DNA of 64,000 nt, taken from NCBI GenBank assembly GCA_900290245.1, contig OKRB01000068.1, positions 1 to 64,000 on the forward strand. The letters run 5' to 3'. Made by a program: the position numbers and the translations under genes. The stretch is from Candidatus Sulfuritelmatomonas gaucii (GTDB taxonomy: Bacteria > Acidobacteriota > Terriglobia > Terriglobales > Acidobacteriaceae). Shown here one piece after another: positions 49,810-58,437 of this stretch. How positions within the stretch are numbered: the stretch's first letter is position 1; every line of letters begins with the position of its first letter. Below the pieces are notes generated by a model. It had not been told where the DNA came from, ran no database searches, and saw only the letters and a list, made by a program, of their open reading frames with translations.

Positions 49810-50556
49810 ATGGGTGATTTGCAGGGAAGAATTGCGCTGGTCACGGGCGGAGCGCAGGGGATCGGGCGCGCGATTGCGGAAGAGCTAGCCGCCGCCGGCG
49901 CAGTGCTGGCGCTGGCCGACGTAAATGAGGCGAAGCTGACGGAAACGGTGGGTGAATTCAAGGCCCAGGGCGTCGACGCTTCGGCGTTCACCGTGAATGT
50001 GTCGAGCCGGGAGTCGATCGAGACGGGAGCGAAGGCGATCCTGGAGAAATTCGGTAAGGTCGAGATCATTGTGAACAATGCCGGGATCACGCGCGACAAC
50101 CTGATGCTGCGCATGAAGCCCGCCGATTGGGACCTGGTGATCAGCATCAACCTGACGGGGGCTTTCCTGCTGACACAAGCGCTGCTGAGCCCGATGCTGA
50201 AGAACCGCTGGGGGCGGATTGTGAACATCGCCAGCGTGGTGGGGCGCGCGGGGCAGGCTGGGCAGGTGAATTATGCGGCGTCGAAGGCGGGGCTGATCGG
50301 GTTTACGCGGTCGCTGGCGCGCGAGGTGGCGTCGCGCGGGATTACGGTGAATGCTGTGGCGCCGGGATATATTGAGACGCCGATGACGGCGGTGCTCACT
50401 GAGGAAGTGACGAAGGCGATGCTGGCGGCGATTCCGCTGGGGCGGCGCGGGACACCCAAGGATGTCGCGCAGGCCGTGAAGTTCCTGGCTTCGGACGCGG
50501 CGTCGTATATTACCGGGCACGTGCTCGACGTGAACGGCGGAATGTTTATGGGATAA
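49810..50556 (+). CDS. fabG: 3-oxoacyl-[acyl-carrier-protein] reductase
   Basis: This 248-residue short-chain dehydrogenase starts at ATG 49810, with AGAGGTC about 11 bases upstream; the longer open frame to 49657 is not coding by family length. The NADPH motif is TGGAQGIGRAIAEELAAAGA. The NNAGITRDNLMLRMKPADWD stretch and the catalytic Ser-Tyr-Lys set (NIASVVGRAGQAGQVNYAASK) are intact. The chain ends in SYITGHVLDVNGGMFMG, diagnostic of FabG. It reduces beta-ketoacyl-ACP in fatty-acid elongation. It is flanked on both sides by 7-bp repeat arrays and is not beside other fab genes here. Confidence 0.95.
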   Translation: MGDLQGRIALVTGGAQGIGRAIAEELAAAGAVLALADVNEAKLTETVGEFKAQGVDASAFTVNVSSRESIETGAKAILEKFGKVEIIVNNAGITRDNLMLRMKPADWDLVISINLTGAFLLTQALLSPMLKNRWGRIVNIASVVGRAGQAGQVNYAASKAGLIGFTRSLAREVASRGITVNAVAPGYIETPMTAVLTEEVTKAMLAAIPLGRRGTPKDVAQAVKFLASDAASYITGHVLDVNGGMFMG

Positions 50557-50581
50557 AGACGGGGAACGAGGGAGCGTTACA

Positions 50582-50630
50582 AGCTTTTAGCTTTTAGCTT
50601 TTAGCTTTTAGCTTTTAGCTTTTAGCTTCA
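50582..50630. repeat. 7-bp-period AGCTTTT array (7 units)
   Basis: Six exact copies of AGCTTTT followed by AGCTTCA, contiguous from 50582. It starts 26 bases after the fabG stop and ends 62 bases before the next gene. It is the most regular member of the AGCTNNN arrays and therefore the youngest-looking. Confidence 0.95.
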
Positions 50631-50692
50631 AGGCAATTCGGCCCTGTGCTACTATTCGTGCGAGACTTCACAATCCCAATCGGGGGGACCCT

Positions 50693-51694
50693 ATGAACGA
50701 GCAGGGCGCTCCTTCGCCTATTCCTACGTCTTCATTTGCAACACCTGCATTTCAGCTAAGCTTCGGACAGATTCTGGACCGCACGTTCCAGTTGACGCGG
50801 ACTCATTGGCGGCTCTTCTTCGGCATAGCGGGCGTGCCCGCCGCGGCGATCTTCCTGTTTGCTGCGACGATGATGAGTTTCATGGTGAGGGTTATCGGAC
50901 CGCAACTAGTCGGAAAGCGATCCGTGCCGCCGGGCTTTCCACCTCTCTTTAGCGCGGGCGTTTTCATCGGCGAGCTGCTTCTGCTGATGGTCTATGCGCT
51001 CTATCTGCCATCGGCTTTCCATGCTGCGGCGCAGGCCGACCTCGGCGTCACGGTCACGTTTCGCCAGGCATACCGGGTGGTCTGGAGCCGGTATGGACGA
51101 TATCTCTGGCTGATGATTCTCTACTTTCTTTACCTGGTCGTGCCTGTTGCGGTGGTGGCGGCGCTGATCGGTGGCGGGACTGTGCTGATGCACCATGGCG
51201 CAACGAATGCCGGCAGCCAGGGATTCCCGTTGTTCCTCATTCCGCTGCTGGTGCTGTTGTATGTATGCTTCCTCGTCTATACCGTCCTGATCATGCTGCG
51301 CTTCGCAGTGGCTTATCCGGCCAGCGTGGAGGAGAATCTGCCTGCGTGGGCAGCATTTGGGCGCAGCGCGCGGCTCACGCACGGCGCGAAGGGACGCATC
51401 TTCCTCGTGATTTTGGTGGTCTACGCGGCTGTGTATGCGGCGCAACTGGCGTGCATGCTCATTCTTGGAGTATTGGCAGCGCTGGTCGCGCTCGGGGCTA
51501 TGCTGGCGCACGTGGCAGTGAGATCTGCGGCGTTCTACATCCTTGTGGGCCTGGGCGTGCTGGGTTATCTGCTCGTGGCTGTGGTGACCGCATTGCTTAT
51601 CTACGCAGCTCTGACCACGGTTCTGGCCGTGATTTACCATGACCAGCGGCGGCGAATGGACGGGCTCGCGGTTGCGCACGCGCAAGCTGGATAG
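50693..51694 (+). CDS. Multi-pass membrane protein (glycerophosphodiesterase membrane-domain-like)
   Basis: This 333-residue protein has about six transmembrane helices, for example FFGIAGVPAAAIFLFAATMM, VFIGELLLLMVYALYLPSAF, GRYLWLMILYFLYLVVPVAV and IFLVILVVYAAVYAAQLACM. An N-terminal amphipathic segment (LSFGQILDRTFQLTRTHWRL) is typical of proteins with the GPDPase membrane domain or DUF975-like modules. No catalytic domain is present, so the function is unknown. GGGGGGA lies upstream of ATG 50693. It is between a fabG gene and GH97 on the same strand, 85 bases before the latter. Confidence 0.7.
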   Translation: MNEQGAPSPIPTSSFATPAFQLSFGQILDRTFQLTRTHWRLFFGIAGVPAAAIFLFAATMMSFMVRVIGPQLVGKRSVPPGFPPLFSAGVFIGELLLLMVYALYLPSAFHAAAQADLGVTVTFRQAYRVVWSRYGRYLWLMILYFLYLVVPVAVVAALIGGGTVLMHHGATNAGSQGFPLFLIPLLVLLYVCFLVYTVLIMLRFAVAYPASVEENLPAWAAFGRSARLTHGAKGRIFLVILVVYAAVYAAQLACMLILGVLAALVALGAMLAHVAVRSAAFYILVGLGVLGYLLVAVVTALLIYAALTTVLAVIYHDQRRRMDGLAVAHAQAG

Positions 51695-51779
51695 CACTGA
51701 AGTCAATCGCTATATACTGGCGCGTGGCCGGAACGGCACGTTGAAGCGACGTGTGTGATTCGGCTTGCAAGGAGGAAGC

Positions 51780-53801
51780 ATGTTGACTCTTCGCCGGGTC
51801 GCGCTTTGCGGCATTGTGTGTTTGGCTTGTGGGGTTCCGGCTACACAGGCTCAGGAAGGCAACGCGGCGCCTGCGGCTACCGTAAGCTCTCCGAACGGGC
51901 AGATCACGCTGCAGCTCTTTGCCGACACGGCTGACCAGGATTTGCGGTACGCGGTTGAGTTCCATGGCAAACGAATTCTGGAGCCGGCGCGGCTGGGGCT
52001 GGAGTTTGTGGGGCAACCGGAACTCGGGCCCGGGATGCACAAGACGGGCGAGCAGGCGGAGAGCGCCAACGAGAACTACACAATTCCCGTGGGAAAAACG
52101 CGCACTGTGCGCAACCACTACAACGGATTGCGTGCTGACTTTGAGGACGCGAACGGGCGCAAATTGACGATCGAGGTGCGAGCCTTTGATGATGGCGTGG
52201 CGTTTCGTTATCTGGTTCCGGAGCAGGCGGCGGTGAAGCAGGTGCGCATCGCGCGGGAGGATACCGAATTCACTTTTGCAAAGGACGCGGAGACGTACCC
52301 GCTGGTTCTAGACGGATATCAATCTTCGTGGGAGGACGAATATCAGCTTCGCAACGTGAGCGGCTTGCACAAGGATTGGGTGATTGCGCTGCCGTTTCTG
52401 GCGAATGTGCCGGCAATCGGTTGGTTGGCGATTACCGAGGCAGACATTGAGAACTACTCGGGCATGTACCTGCGCAAGGCGCCAGAATTCGCGAGCCGCA
52501 CAGTGCGGGCCGATTTGTCGCCACATACCGATCGCGCGGGAAATATCGATCCGAGTTATGCGGTCGAGACGACGACCCCGTTCCAGAGCCCGTGGCGGGT
52601 GTTGATGACTGCCGATGAGCCGGCGAAGCTGATCGAATCGAACATCGTGCTGAATCTGAATCCGCCGTCGAAGATCGCCGACACGTCATGGATCAAGGCC
52701 GGAAAGTCTGCGTGGGACTGGTGGAGCGGCGAAGCAGCGCCGAGCCTCAAAGTGAAGCCGGGAATGAACACGGCGACGATGGAGCACTACATCGACTTTG
52801 CGTCGGCGTCGGGGTTCCCGTACATGCTGGTCGATGCGGGGTGGGAGGCGAGGGACCCGACTTCGTCGGATGCTGCGCCGCGGCAGGCGGATATTACGCG
52901 GACTTCGCCGAATATCGACATGCCTGAGCTACTGCGGTACGCGAAAGAGAAGAATGTGAAGCTGTGGCTGTGGGCGCACTGGACTTCGGTGGACAAATAC
53001 ATAGACCAGGCGTTTCCGCTGTTTGAGAAGTGGGGCATTGCGGGGGTGAAGATCGACTTCATGAATCGCGACGACCAGTGGATGGTGGAGTGGTACCGGC
53101 GCGTCGCGGAAAAGGCGGCTGAGTGCCACCTGATGATCGATTTTCATGGCGCGTTCAAGCCGGACGGCCTGCGACGGACCTACCCGAATGTACTGACGCG
53201 TGAAGGCGTGATGGGCAAAGAGTACCTTAAGGGGACGGCGCGCGTGACCCCGGCGCACAATGCCACACTGCCCTTTACGCGAATGCTGGCCGGGCCGCTG
53301 GACTACACGCCGGGCGCGTTTGGGAACACGAATCTTGCGAATTTCGCTCCGCGACCCTTTATGCCGATGGGACTAAATACGCGGGCGCAGGAGCTGGCGC
53401 TGTACGTGGTGTTTGAGAGCGAGCTGGAGATGGTGTCGGATTATCCGGAGCGCTACGCGGGGCAGAAGGAGTTCGATTTCATCAAGCGAGTGCCCTGCAC
53501 ATGGGATGAAGTGCGCGCGATTGGCGGCGAGCCGATGCAGTGGATCTCGCTGGCGCGCCGCAGTGGAAGCGATTGGTACGTGGGATCGCTGACGAACTGG
53601 GATGCGCGCGACGTAAAGGTACCGCTCAGCTTTCTGGGTGACGGGAAATATCTAGCGGAGATGTATGCTGACGCGCCCGATGCGGCTGACGAGCCGACGC
53701 ATACGGTTCTGACCTGGCTTTCGGTGGACCGCAATACGGTGCTGGACGTGCATATGGTTTCCGGCGGCGGAAATGCGATCTGGATTCATCCGGCGAATTG
53801 A
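51780..53801 (+). CDS. GH97 family glycoside hydrolase, secreted
   Basis: This 673-residue enzyme starts at ATG 51780, with AAGGAGG six bases before. It has a signal peptide (LTLRRVALCGIVCLACGVPA). The N-terminal beta-sandwich (SSPNGQITLQLFADTADQDL) leads to a TIM barrel with SAWDWWSGEAAPSLKVKPGM, FPYMLVDAGWEARDP, GVKIDFMNRDDQWMVEW and the TREGVMGKEYL loop. The Asp in KIDFM and the Glu in TREGVMGKE match the retaining (alpha-galactosidase-like) branch rather than the inverting alpha-glucosidase branch with a different base. The substrate is inferred from that pattern. A fibronectin-like C-terminal domain closes the protein. Confidence 0.92.
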   Translation: MLTLRRVALCGIVCLACGVPATQAQEGNAAPAATVSSPNGQITLQLFADTADQDLRYAVEFHGKRILEPARLGLEFVGQPELGPGMHKTGEQAESANENYTIPVGKTRTVRNHYNGLRADFEDANGRKLTIEVRAFDDGVAFRYLVPEQAAVKQVRIAREDTEFTFAKDAETYPLVLDGYQSSWEDEYQLRNVSGLHKDWVIALPFLANVPAIGWLAITEADIENYSGMYLRKAPEFASRTVRADLSPHTDRAGNIDPSYAVETTTPFQSPWRVLMTADEPAKLIESNIVLNLNPPSKIADTSWIKAGKSAWDWWSGEAAPSLKVKPGMNTATMEHYIDFASASGFPYMLVDAGWEARDPTSSDAAPRQADITRTSPNIDMPELLRYAKEKNVKLWLWAHWTSVDKYIDQAFPLFEKWGIAGVKIDFMNRDDQWMVEWYRRVAEKAAECHLMIDFHGAFKPDGLRRTYPNVLTREGVMGKEYLKGTARVTPAHNATLPFTRMLAGPLDYTPGAFGNTNLANFAPRPFMPMGLNTRAQELALYVVFESELEMVSDYPERYAGQKEFDFIKRVPCTWDEVRAIGGEPMQWISLARRSGSDWYVGSLTNWDARDVKVPLSFLGDGKYLAEMYADAPDAADEPTHTVLTWLSVDRNTVLDVHMVSGGGNAIWIHPAN

Positions 53802-53878
53802 TGCTGGATCGCGAGTTTTGCTCGAGAATTTTCCTTGCCTCTTGAATCCGAGCGCCGCAAGGATCATCTGAGAAAATA

Positions 53879-55369
53879 ATGGGAGTGTGTGACGAGCGTT
53901 ATTTTGCGTCCCGGCGGGCCGCGCCGGGTTTTTATGTCGTCATTCTTCTCTTAAGCGGCGCCGCGCTGGGGGTTTTTCCGGGCGCGCGGGCGCATGCGCA
54001 GATGCCGAACCAGAGCTCTGCCGCCAATCCCTTCTGGGGTAGCGTGACCGTGCAGCCTGTAACGGCCGGGCCGCTGATGCTGTCGCTCGACGACGCTGTG
54101 CAGCGGGGGTTGAAGAACAATCTCGGCCTGAAAGAAGCCGAAAACGCGCAAAAGGCGCTGCACGGCGAAAAAAACGAGGCGCTACAGGAGTTTTTGCCCA
54201 CCATCGAGCTCGAGGGTGATACCGGCTACTACATGCACAATTTAGCGGCGTTGGGATTCAGCCCCAAAGTGGTGTCGAAGTTCACGTCATTTTTTCCCGG
54301 GGGAAAGCCGCCGGCGAACCTTTCGCTGATCGCACGCGACGATCTGACCGAGGGACAACTGCGGTACAGCGAAATTCTGTTTTCCGGGCCGGTGATCCAG
54401 GCCTGGAAGGGGGCGCGCGCGGCAGAACAGTCCGCTTATTACGCGAAGATGAGCGCGCGCGGCGAGGTGGTGCAGCAGGTGGCCACGGTGTATCTTCGCG
54501 CGGTGGCTGACGCGAGCGAGGTGGACAACGCCAAAGCCCTGGTAGCGCAGGCGCAGGTGCTGCAGGACCATCAACAAGCGGCGCACGAGGCAGGAACCGT
54601 GGCGAATCTCGAGCTGTTGCGCGCGCGCGTGCAACTCGAGTCACAGCAGCAGATGCTGATCGTCGCGCAAAATCAACAAGCGAAGGACCTGATCTTGCTG
54701 AAGCGCGAGATTGGCCTCGATCCGGGCCAGGAGGTCGCGCTGACGGACCAGTCGCCCTATAGCGAGCTGGCGACGCAAACGCCGGAAGAGGTGCGAGCGC
54801 TGGCTTACAAGAGCCGGCAGGATTACCAGAATCTGCAGAACCAGGCCGTCGAGTATAAGGCGGTGCACGCGGTGTATCGCAGTGAGCGGCTGCCGACGCT
54901 GAGCTTTAACAGCTATTACGGCACCAGCACGGTGAACGGCGCGGGCACGCACGGCAATTTCATCGCGATGGGCGAGCTGAGCTTTCCCATCTTCCGCGAA
55001 GCCAAGCTGCGCGGCGATGCGGACGTGGCGAAGGCGCAGATGGAAAGCGTAAACGCCCAGCTTGCCGACCTGCGCAACCACATTGACGAGCAGGTGCGGG
55101 CCGCGTTGCTTGACGTGAATGCGAACAGACAGCTTGTGGATGTGGCTCGATCGAACGTCGACTTGGCCAAGCGCGCGCTGAACGATGAGACCGACCGTGT
55201 GAATGCCGGCGTCGACGACAACTTGCCGCTGGTAACGGCGCAGGCCACCGTGGCCAAAGCCGAGAGCAGCCTGGTAGAGAGCCTGTACCAGTACAACGTA
55301 TCGAAGCTCGCGCTGGCGCGGGCGGCGGGTGTGCTGGAGCAGCAGTACCGGGTATACCTCGGGCAGTAA
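53879..55369 (+). CDS. TolC-family outer-membrane efflux protein
   Basis: This 496-residue protein has a signal peptide (YVVILLLSGAALGVFPGARA) and two repeats of the TolC helical hairpin: LSLDDAVQRGLKNNLGLKEA, QVATVYLRAVADASEVDNAK and AQVLQDHQQAAHEAGTVANL in the first half, then EQVRAALLDVNANRQLVDVA and AKRALNDETDRVNAGVDDNL in the second. It would form the trimeric outer-membrane tunnel of a tripartite exporter. No inner-membrane pump or membrane-fusion gene is adjacent, so its partners are elsewhere. ATG 53879 lacks a strong ribosome-binding site. Confidence 0.93.
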   Translation: MGVCDERYFASRRAAPGFYVVILLLSGAALGVFPGARAHAQMPNQSSAANPFWGSVTVQPVTAGPLMLSLDDAVQRGLKNNLGLKEAENAQKALHGEKNEALQEFLPTIELEGDTGYYMHNLAALGFSPKVVSKFTSFFPGGKPPANLSLIARDDLTEGQLRYSEILFSGPVIQAWKGARAAEQSAYYAKMSARGEVVQQVATVYLRAVADASEVDNAKALVAQAQVLQDHQQAAHEAGTVANLELLRARVQLESQQQMLIVAQNQQAKDLILLKREIGLDPGQEVALTDQSPYSELATQTPEEVRALAYKSRQDYQNLQNQAVEYKAVHAVYRSERLPTLSFNSYYGTSTVNGAGTHGNFIAMGELSFPIFREAKLRGDADVAKAQMESVNAQLADLRNHIDEQVRAALLDVNANRQLVDVARSNVDLAKRALNDETDRVNAGVDDNLPLVTAQATVAKAESSLVESLYQYNVSKLALARAAGVLEQQYRVYLGQ

Positions 55370-55380
55370 CCGTAGGGATC

Positions 55381-55422
55381 AGCTTCTGGCTTCTAGCTGC
55401 CGACTTTCAGGTGTTAGCTGTT
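55381..55422. repeat. 7-bp-period AGCTNNN array (6 units, degenerate)
   Basis: Units AGCTTCT, GGCTTCT, AGCTGCC, GACTTTC, AGGTGTT and AGCTGTT are in phase. The array starts 11 bases after the TolC stop codon, in the interval before pgl. Confidence 0.75.
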
Positions 55423-55490
55423 ACCCGAATCCGATCGCCGGTGGTCCAAAGCCGATTGCGAATAGCGTAAAAGTCGGAGGAGTCTCCCCC

Positions 55491-56261
55491 TTGCTGCAAA
55501 AACTGAGGATTGAGTATTTCGTGGAACCGGACGCAGGGGCGCTCGCCGCGCGTGCGGCGCGATATTTTGTGGAAAAGGCCGAGCAGGCCGCGGCGGCGCA
55601 GGGACGCGCGCGGATTGCGATCAGCGGAGGGTCAACGCCGAAGGCGGCATTCAAACTGATGGGCGACCCTGGCCGGCCCTGGCGAGCGCGGATGCCGTGG
55701 GACAAGCTGGATTTGTGGTGGGTGGATGAGCGCTGCGTTCCACCAGACGACCCCGACAGCAATTTCAGGATGACGCGCGAGGCACTGCTGGATCGTGTGC
55801 CGCTCAAGCCCGAGCAGGTTCATCGCATGGAGGGCGAACTGGAACCGGAGGTGGCGGCGGCGAGGTACGAATCGGAACTGCGGAACGGGTTTCGGCTCGA
55901 GGGGGCGGAGATTCCGCGGTTCGATCTGGTGCAGCTCGGGATGGGTCCGGATGGACACACTGCGTCGCTTTTTCCCCACACCCAGGCGCTGAATGAGCTT
56001 GGCCGGTTGGCTGTGGCAAACCATGTGGAGACAGTGAAAGACAGCTCGCGGATCACGCTGACCTGGCCGGTGATTAATCGAGCGGCCGACGTGTTTTTCC
56101 TGGTGAGCGGCTCCGACAAAGCAAAGATTCTAAAAGAGGTATTTCTTGGGCCACGCGATGTGGAGCGGTTGCCGAGCCAGTTGATCACGCCTGCGGGCGG
56201 TATACTGACCTTGCTCCTGGACCAGGCTGCGGCCGCACTGCTGCCACCGGCAGATGCGTAA
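55491..56261 (+). CDS. pgl: 6-phosphogluconolactonase
   Basis: This 256-residue enzyme hydrolyses 6-phosphogluconolactone in the oxidative pentose phosphate pathway. It starts at TTG 55491, with GGAGGAG eight bases upstream; the frame is open from 55329 but inside the TolC gene and the repeat array. Motifs are ISGGSTPKAAFKLMG, DLWWVDERCVPPDDPDSNFR, LVQLGMGPDGHTASLFPHT and SGSDKAKILKEVFLG, all typical of the DevB/Pgl family. It ends 26 bases before glk, so the two form a glucose-phosphate operon. Confidence 0.93.
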   Translation: MLQKLRIEYFVEPDAGALAARAARYFVEKAEQAAAAQGRARIAISGGSTPKAAFKLMGDPGRPWRARMPWDKLDLWWVDERCVPPDDPDSNFRMTREALLDRVPLKPEQVHRMEGELEPEVAAARYESELRNGFRLEGAEIPRFDLVQLGMGPDGHTASLFPHTQALNELGRLAVANHVETVKDSSRITLTWPVINRAADVFFLVSGSDKAKILKEVFLGPRDVERLPSQLITPAGGILTLLLDQAAAALLPPADA

Positions 56262-56287
56262 GGCTGTGGCAATTTTGAGAGGAATGC

Positions 56288-57307
56288 ATGATTTTGGCTG
56301 GAGATGTAGGCGGCACCAAAGTTCACCTGGCGCTGTTCGATTTTACCGATGGCAACCTGAAGCACGCGCGAGACAAGATCTTTCCGGCAAAGGAGTACGC
56401 GGGCCTGGAAGAGATTGTGAAAGAGTTTGTGCTGGCAGAAAAGGTGACGGCAGCGTGCTTTGGCGTGCCGGGGCCGGTGCGGGAAGGACGCCTGCGCCTG
56501 ACCAACCTGCCATGGACGCTGGACAGCCGCGAGCTGGCCCGCAATTTGAAGATCGATTACGTCTTTCTTATTAATGACTTGCAGGCGAACGGGTACGGGA
56601 TTGCGGAACTCGAGGCCGACCAGATTTACACGCTCAGCGAGGGCGATGCGCGGCAAGTGGGCAATCGCGCATTGATTTCGGCGGGAACCGGCCTGGGCGA
56701 GGCGTTCTTGATCTGGGATGGGCGCGACTATGTTCCCTACCCCTCTGAAGGGGGTCACTCCGATTTTGCGCCTAGGAGCGAGGAGGAGATCGACCTGCTG
56801 CGCTTCCTGCGGCAGAAATACAACGGGCGCATCAGCTTTGAGCGGGCGGTGAGCGGCCAGGGGCTGACAAATATCTATGAGTTCCTACGCGACGCGCGCG
56901 GGCTGGAGGAGCCGGCTTGGCTCGCCGAGCGAATGAGGACCGATGACCCGAATGCGGTGATCACAGAATCGGCGATGAAGGCCAAGAGCCAGCTGTGCGA
57001 AAAGACGCTCGACATGTTCGTTTCCGCATACGGCGCTGAGGCCGGCAACCTGGCGCTCAAAATTCTGTCGGTAGGCGGGCTGTACGTGGGCGGAGGGATT
57101 GCGCCGCGCATTCTGGACAAGCTGAAGGACGGCACGTTTATGAAGGCCTTTACCGACAAGGGACGCATGGCTCAGCTGCTGGTGAACATTCCGGTGCGCG
57201 TGATTCTGGAAAGCCGGACGGCGCTGATTGGCGCGGCGGCTTATGCCGAGGCGCGGGCTGCGGAGCTGAGCGGGATTTCGCCACGAGCGGCGAGCGTGAA
57301 GTTCTAA
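56288..57307 (+). CDS. glk: Glucokinase
   Basis: This 339-residue Glk-type sugar kinase starts at ATG 56288, with GAGAGG upstream. Motifs: ILAGDVGGTKVHLALFDF (ATP-binding), CFGVPGPVREGRLRLTNLPW and FLINDLQANGYGIAEL (sugar-binding Asp), then SAGTGLGEAFLIWDG with the late VGGLYVGGGIAPRILDKL. It phosphorylates glucose with ATP in the cytoplasm. It pairs with pgl in one operon and is followed by a strong terminator. Together they would feed glucose released by the GH3 and GH97 enzymes into central metabolism. Confidence 0.95.
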   Translation: MILAGDVGGTKVHLALFDFTDGNLKHARDKIFPAKEYAGLEEIVKEFVLAEKVTAACFGVPGPVREGRLRLTNLPWTLDSRELARNLKIDYVFLINDLQANGYGIAELEADQIYTLSEGDARQVGNRALISAGTGLGEAFLIWDGRDYVPYPSEGGHSDFAPRSEEEIDLLRFLRQKYNGRISFERAVSGQGLTNIYEFLRDARGLEEPAWLAERMRTDDPNAVITESAMKAKSQLCEKTLDMFVSAYGAEAGNLALKILSVGGLYVGGGIAPRILDKLKDGTFMKAFTDKGRMAQLLVNIPVRVILESRTALIGAAAYAEARAAELSGISPRAASVKF

Positions 57308-57325
57308 AGCGAAGTGTGGCTTGAG

Positions 57326-57360
57326 GACCCTCCGGCGATGCCGGAGGGTCTTTGTGCTTT
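57326..57360 (+). terminator. Rho-independent terminator of the pgl-glk operon
   Basis: GACCCTCCGGC (57326-57336) pairs perfectly with GCCGGAGGGTC (57340-57350) across a 3-base loop and is followed by TTTGTGCTTT. It starts 18 bases after the glk stop. The convergent membrane-protein gene ends at 57371, so it may serve both. Confidence 0.9.
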
Positions 57361-57370
57361 CAGGGGCGAG

Positions 57371-58255
57371 CTATCTCGAATGAAAGGCAGGAGCGCTCGA
57401 GGGAGCGGCCTGCTCTCTGCGGTCGCTTGCGTTCAACTTCACCGCCGGGGCGGTAAAGAGCAGCACCAGCAGGCCAGCGTAGGCGAAGGCGTCGCAGGTC
57501 ATTTCGACGCTGTGCGTCACGCGGAGGACGACGGGCAAAAACGTGGCGCTCGCGATTCCGTAGAACCCGACCGTGAAGGCGTTGGCAACTGCAAGCGTGA
57601 GCCAGAGACTGCGGCGCGAGACTTTTGAGAGCGCAACGAACGGCAAAGTCCCAGCCAGGAAGAAGAGGCTGCGGAGCAACTGCATCTCAACGACGACGCT
57701 CATGGACGGAATGCGCAGGCCGGCAATGCCAGCGTTGTAGTAAGGGGTGACGATGGGTGCAATGCACATGCCGAAGAAAAGGTAAACGACGGGCCAGCCG
57801 AGCCAGGCGGCGGCGACACGCCACGTCCAAGCGGGCCAACTGCGATGCGGAAGGCCGGCGAGCTGCCCAGCAGTGCCGAAGAGGAGTCCCAGGGCGGCTC
57901 CGAGGATGACTGCGAGGCAAACATAGAAGGCGACCGCGGTGCTTATGCCCTCGTCGAGGAGGTCTGTGAACTTAAGAGCCTCAATGATGCCATTGAGGCC
58001 AAAGGCAAGAAGCAGGAAGGTGGTGAAGGCTGCGACGCGCAGGGCGGCAGGAGCAGCAAGCGATCGCGCCAGCGGCCATAGCCCAACGACGAGAACCACA
58101 CCGGCGACGAGCTGTGTGAGAAAGAGAGTCTGGACCGAGACGCCGCCTGGCAGCGGGCCGGCGTGGAGGTGCAGAACGCCGTCGACGAAGCCACTCAGTA
58201 TCAACGCAACGGCAAAGCCAATCCAGCAAACGACGAGACGAAATCCGGTTTTCAT
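57371..58255 (-). CDS. Multi-pass membrane protein of unknown function
   Basis: This 294-residue protein starts at ATG 58255, with GGAG eight bases upstream; the open frame beyond that is rejected. It has about seven to eight hydrophobic segments (VVCWIGFAVALILSGFVDGV, LFLTQLVAGVVLVVGLWPLA, FYVCLAVILGAALGLLFGTA, WLGWPVVYLFFGMCIAPIVT) and no catalytic motif that I recognise. PYYNAGIAGLRIPSMSVVVE is a conserved-looking extracytoplasmic loop. It follows the third carboxylesterase at a 182-base distance on the same strand. Weakly similar short membrane proteins occur in acidobacteria, to my recollection. Confidence 0.7.
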   Translation of the reverse strand: MKTGFRLVVCWIGFAVALILSGFVDGVLHLHAGPLPGGVSVQTLFLTQLVAGVVLVVGLWPLARSLAAPAALRVAAFTTFLLLAFGLNGIIEALKFTDLLDEGISTAVAFYVCLAVILGAALGLLFGTAGQLAGLPHRSWPAWTWRVAAAWLGWPVVYLFFGMCIAPIVTPYYNAGIAGLRIPSMSVVVEMQLLRSLFFLAGTLPFVALSKVSRRSLWLTLAVANAFTVGFYGIASATFLPVVLRVTHSVEMTCDAFAYAGLLVLLFTAPAVKLNASDRREQAAPSSAPAFHSR

Positions 58256-58437
58256 TGCGCGTACTCCGCGGGCCGGGCAAGAGCAGATTGATCCCGGCGG
58301 GGCTGGGCTCCAGCCGGGAGCAGGAGAAAGAACTCCGCGACAGTGAGCGGACACGACCTCTGCGATTGTGCTGCGGAAAGGGTAGCACGAATCCCGCATG
58401 TGGAGATGAGCCCGCGAGAAAGGCAATGCGAGGCCAG

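Noticed and set aside
50582-50630. CRISPR-like array
   Set aside because: Units are 7 bases long with no spacers, and no cas gene is present.
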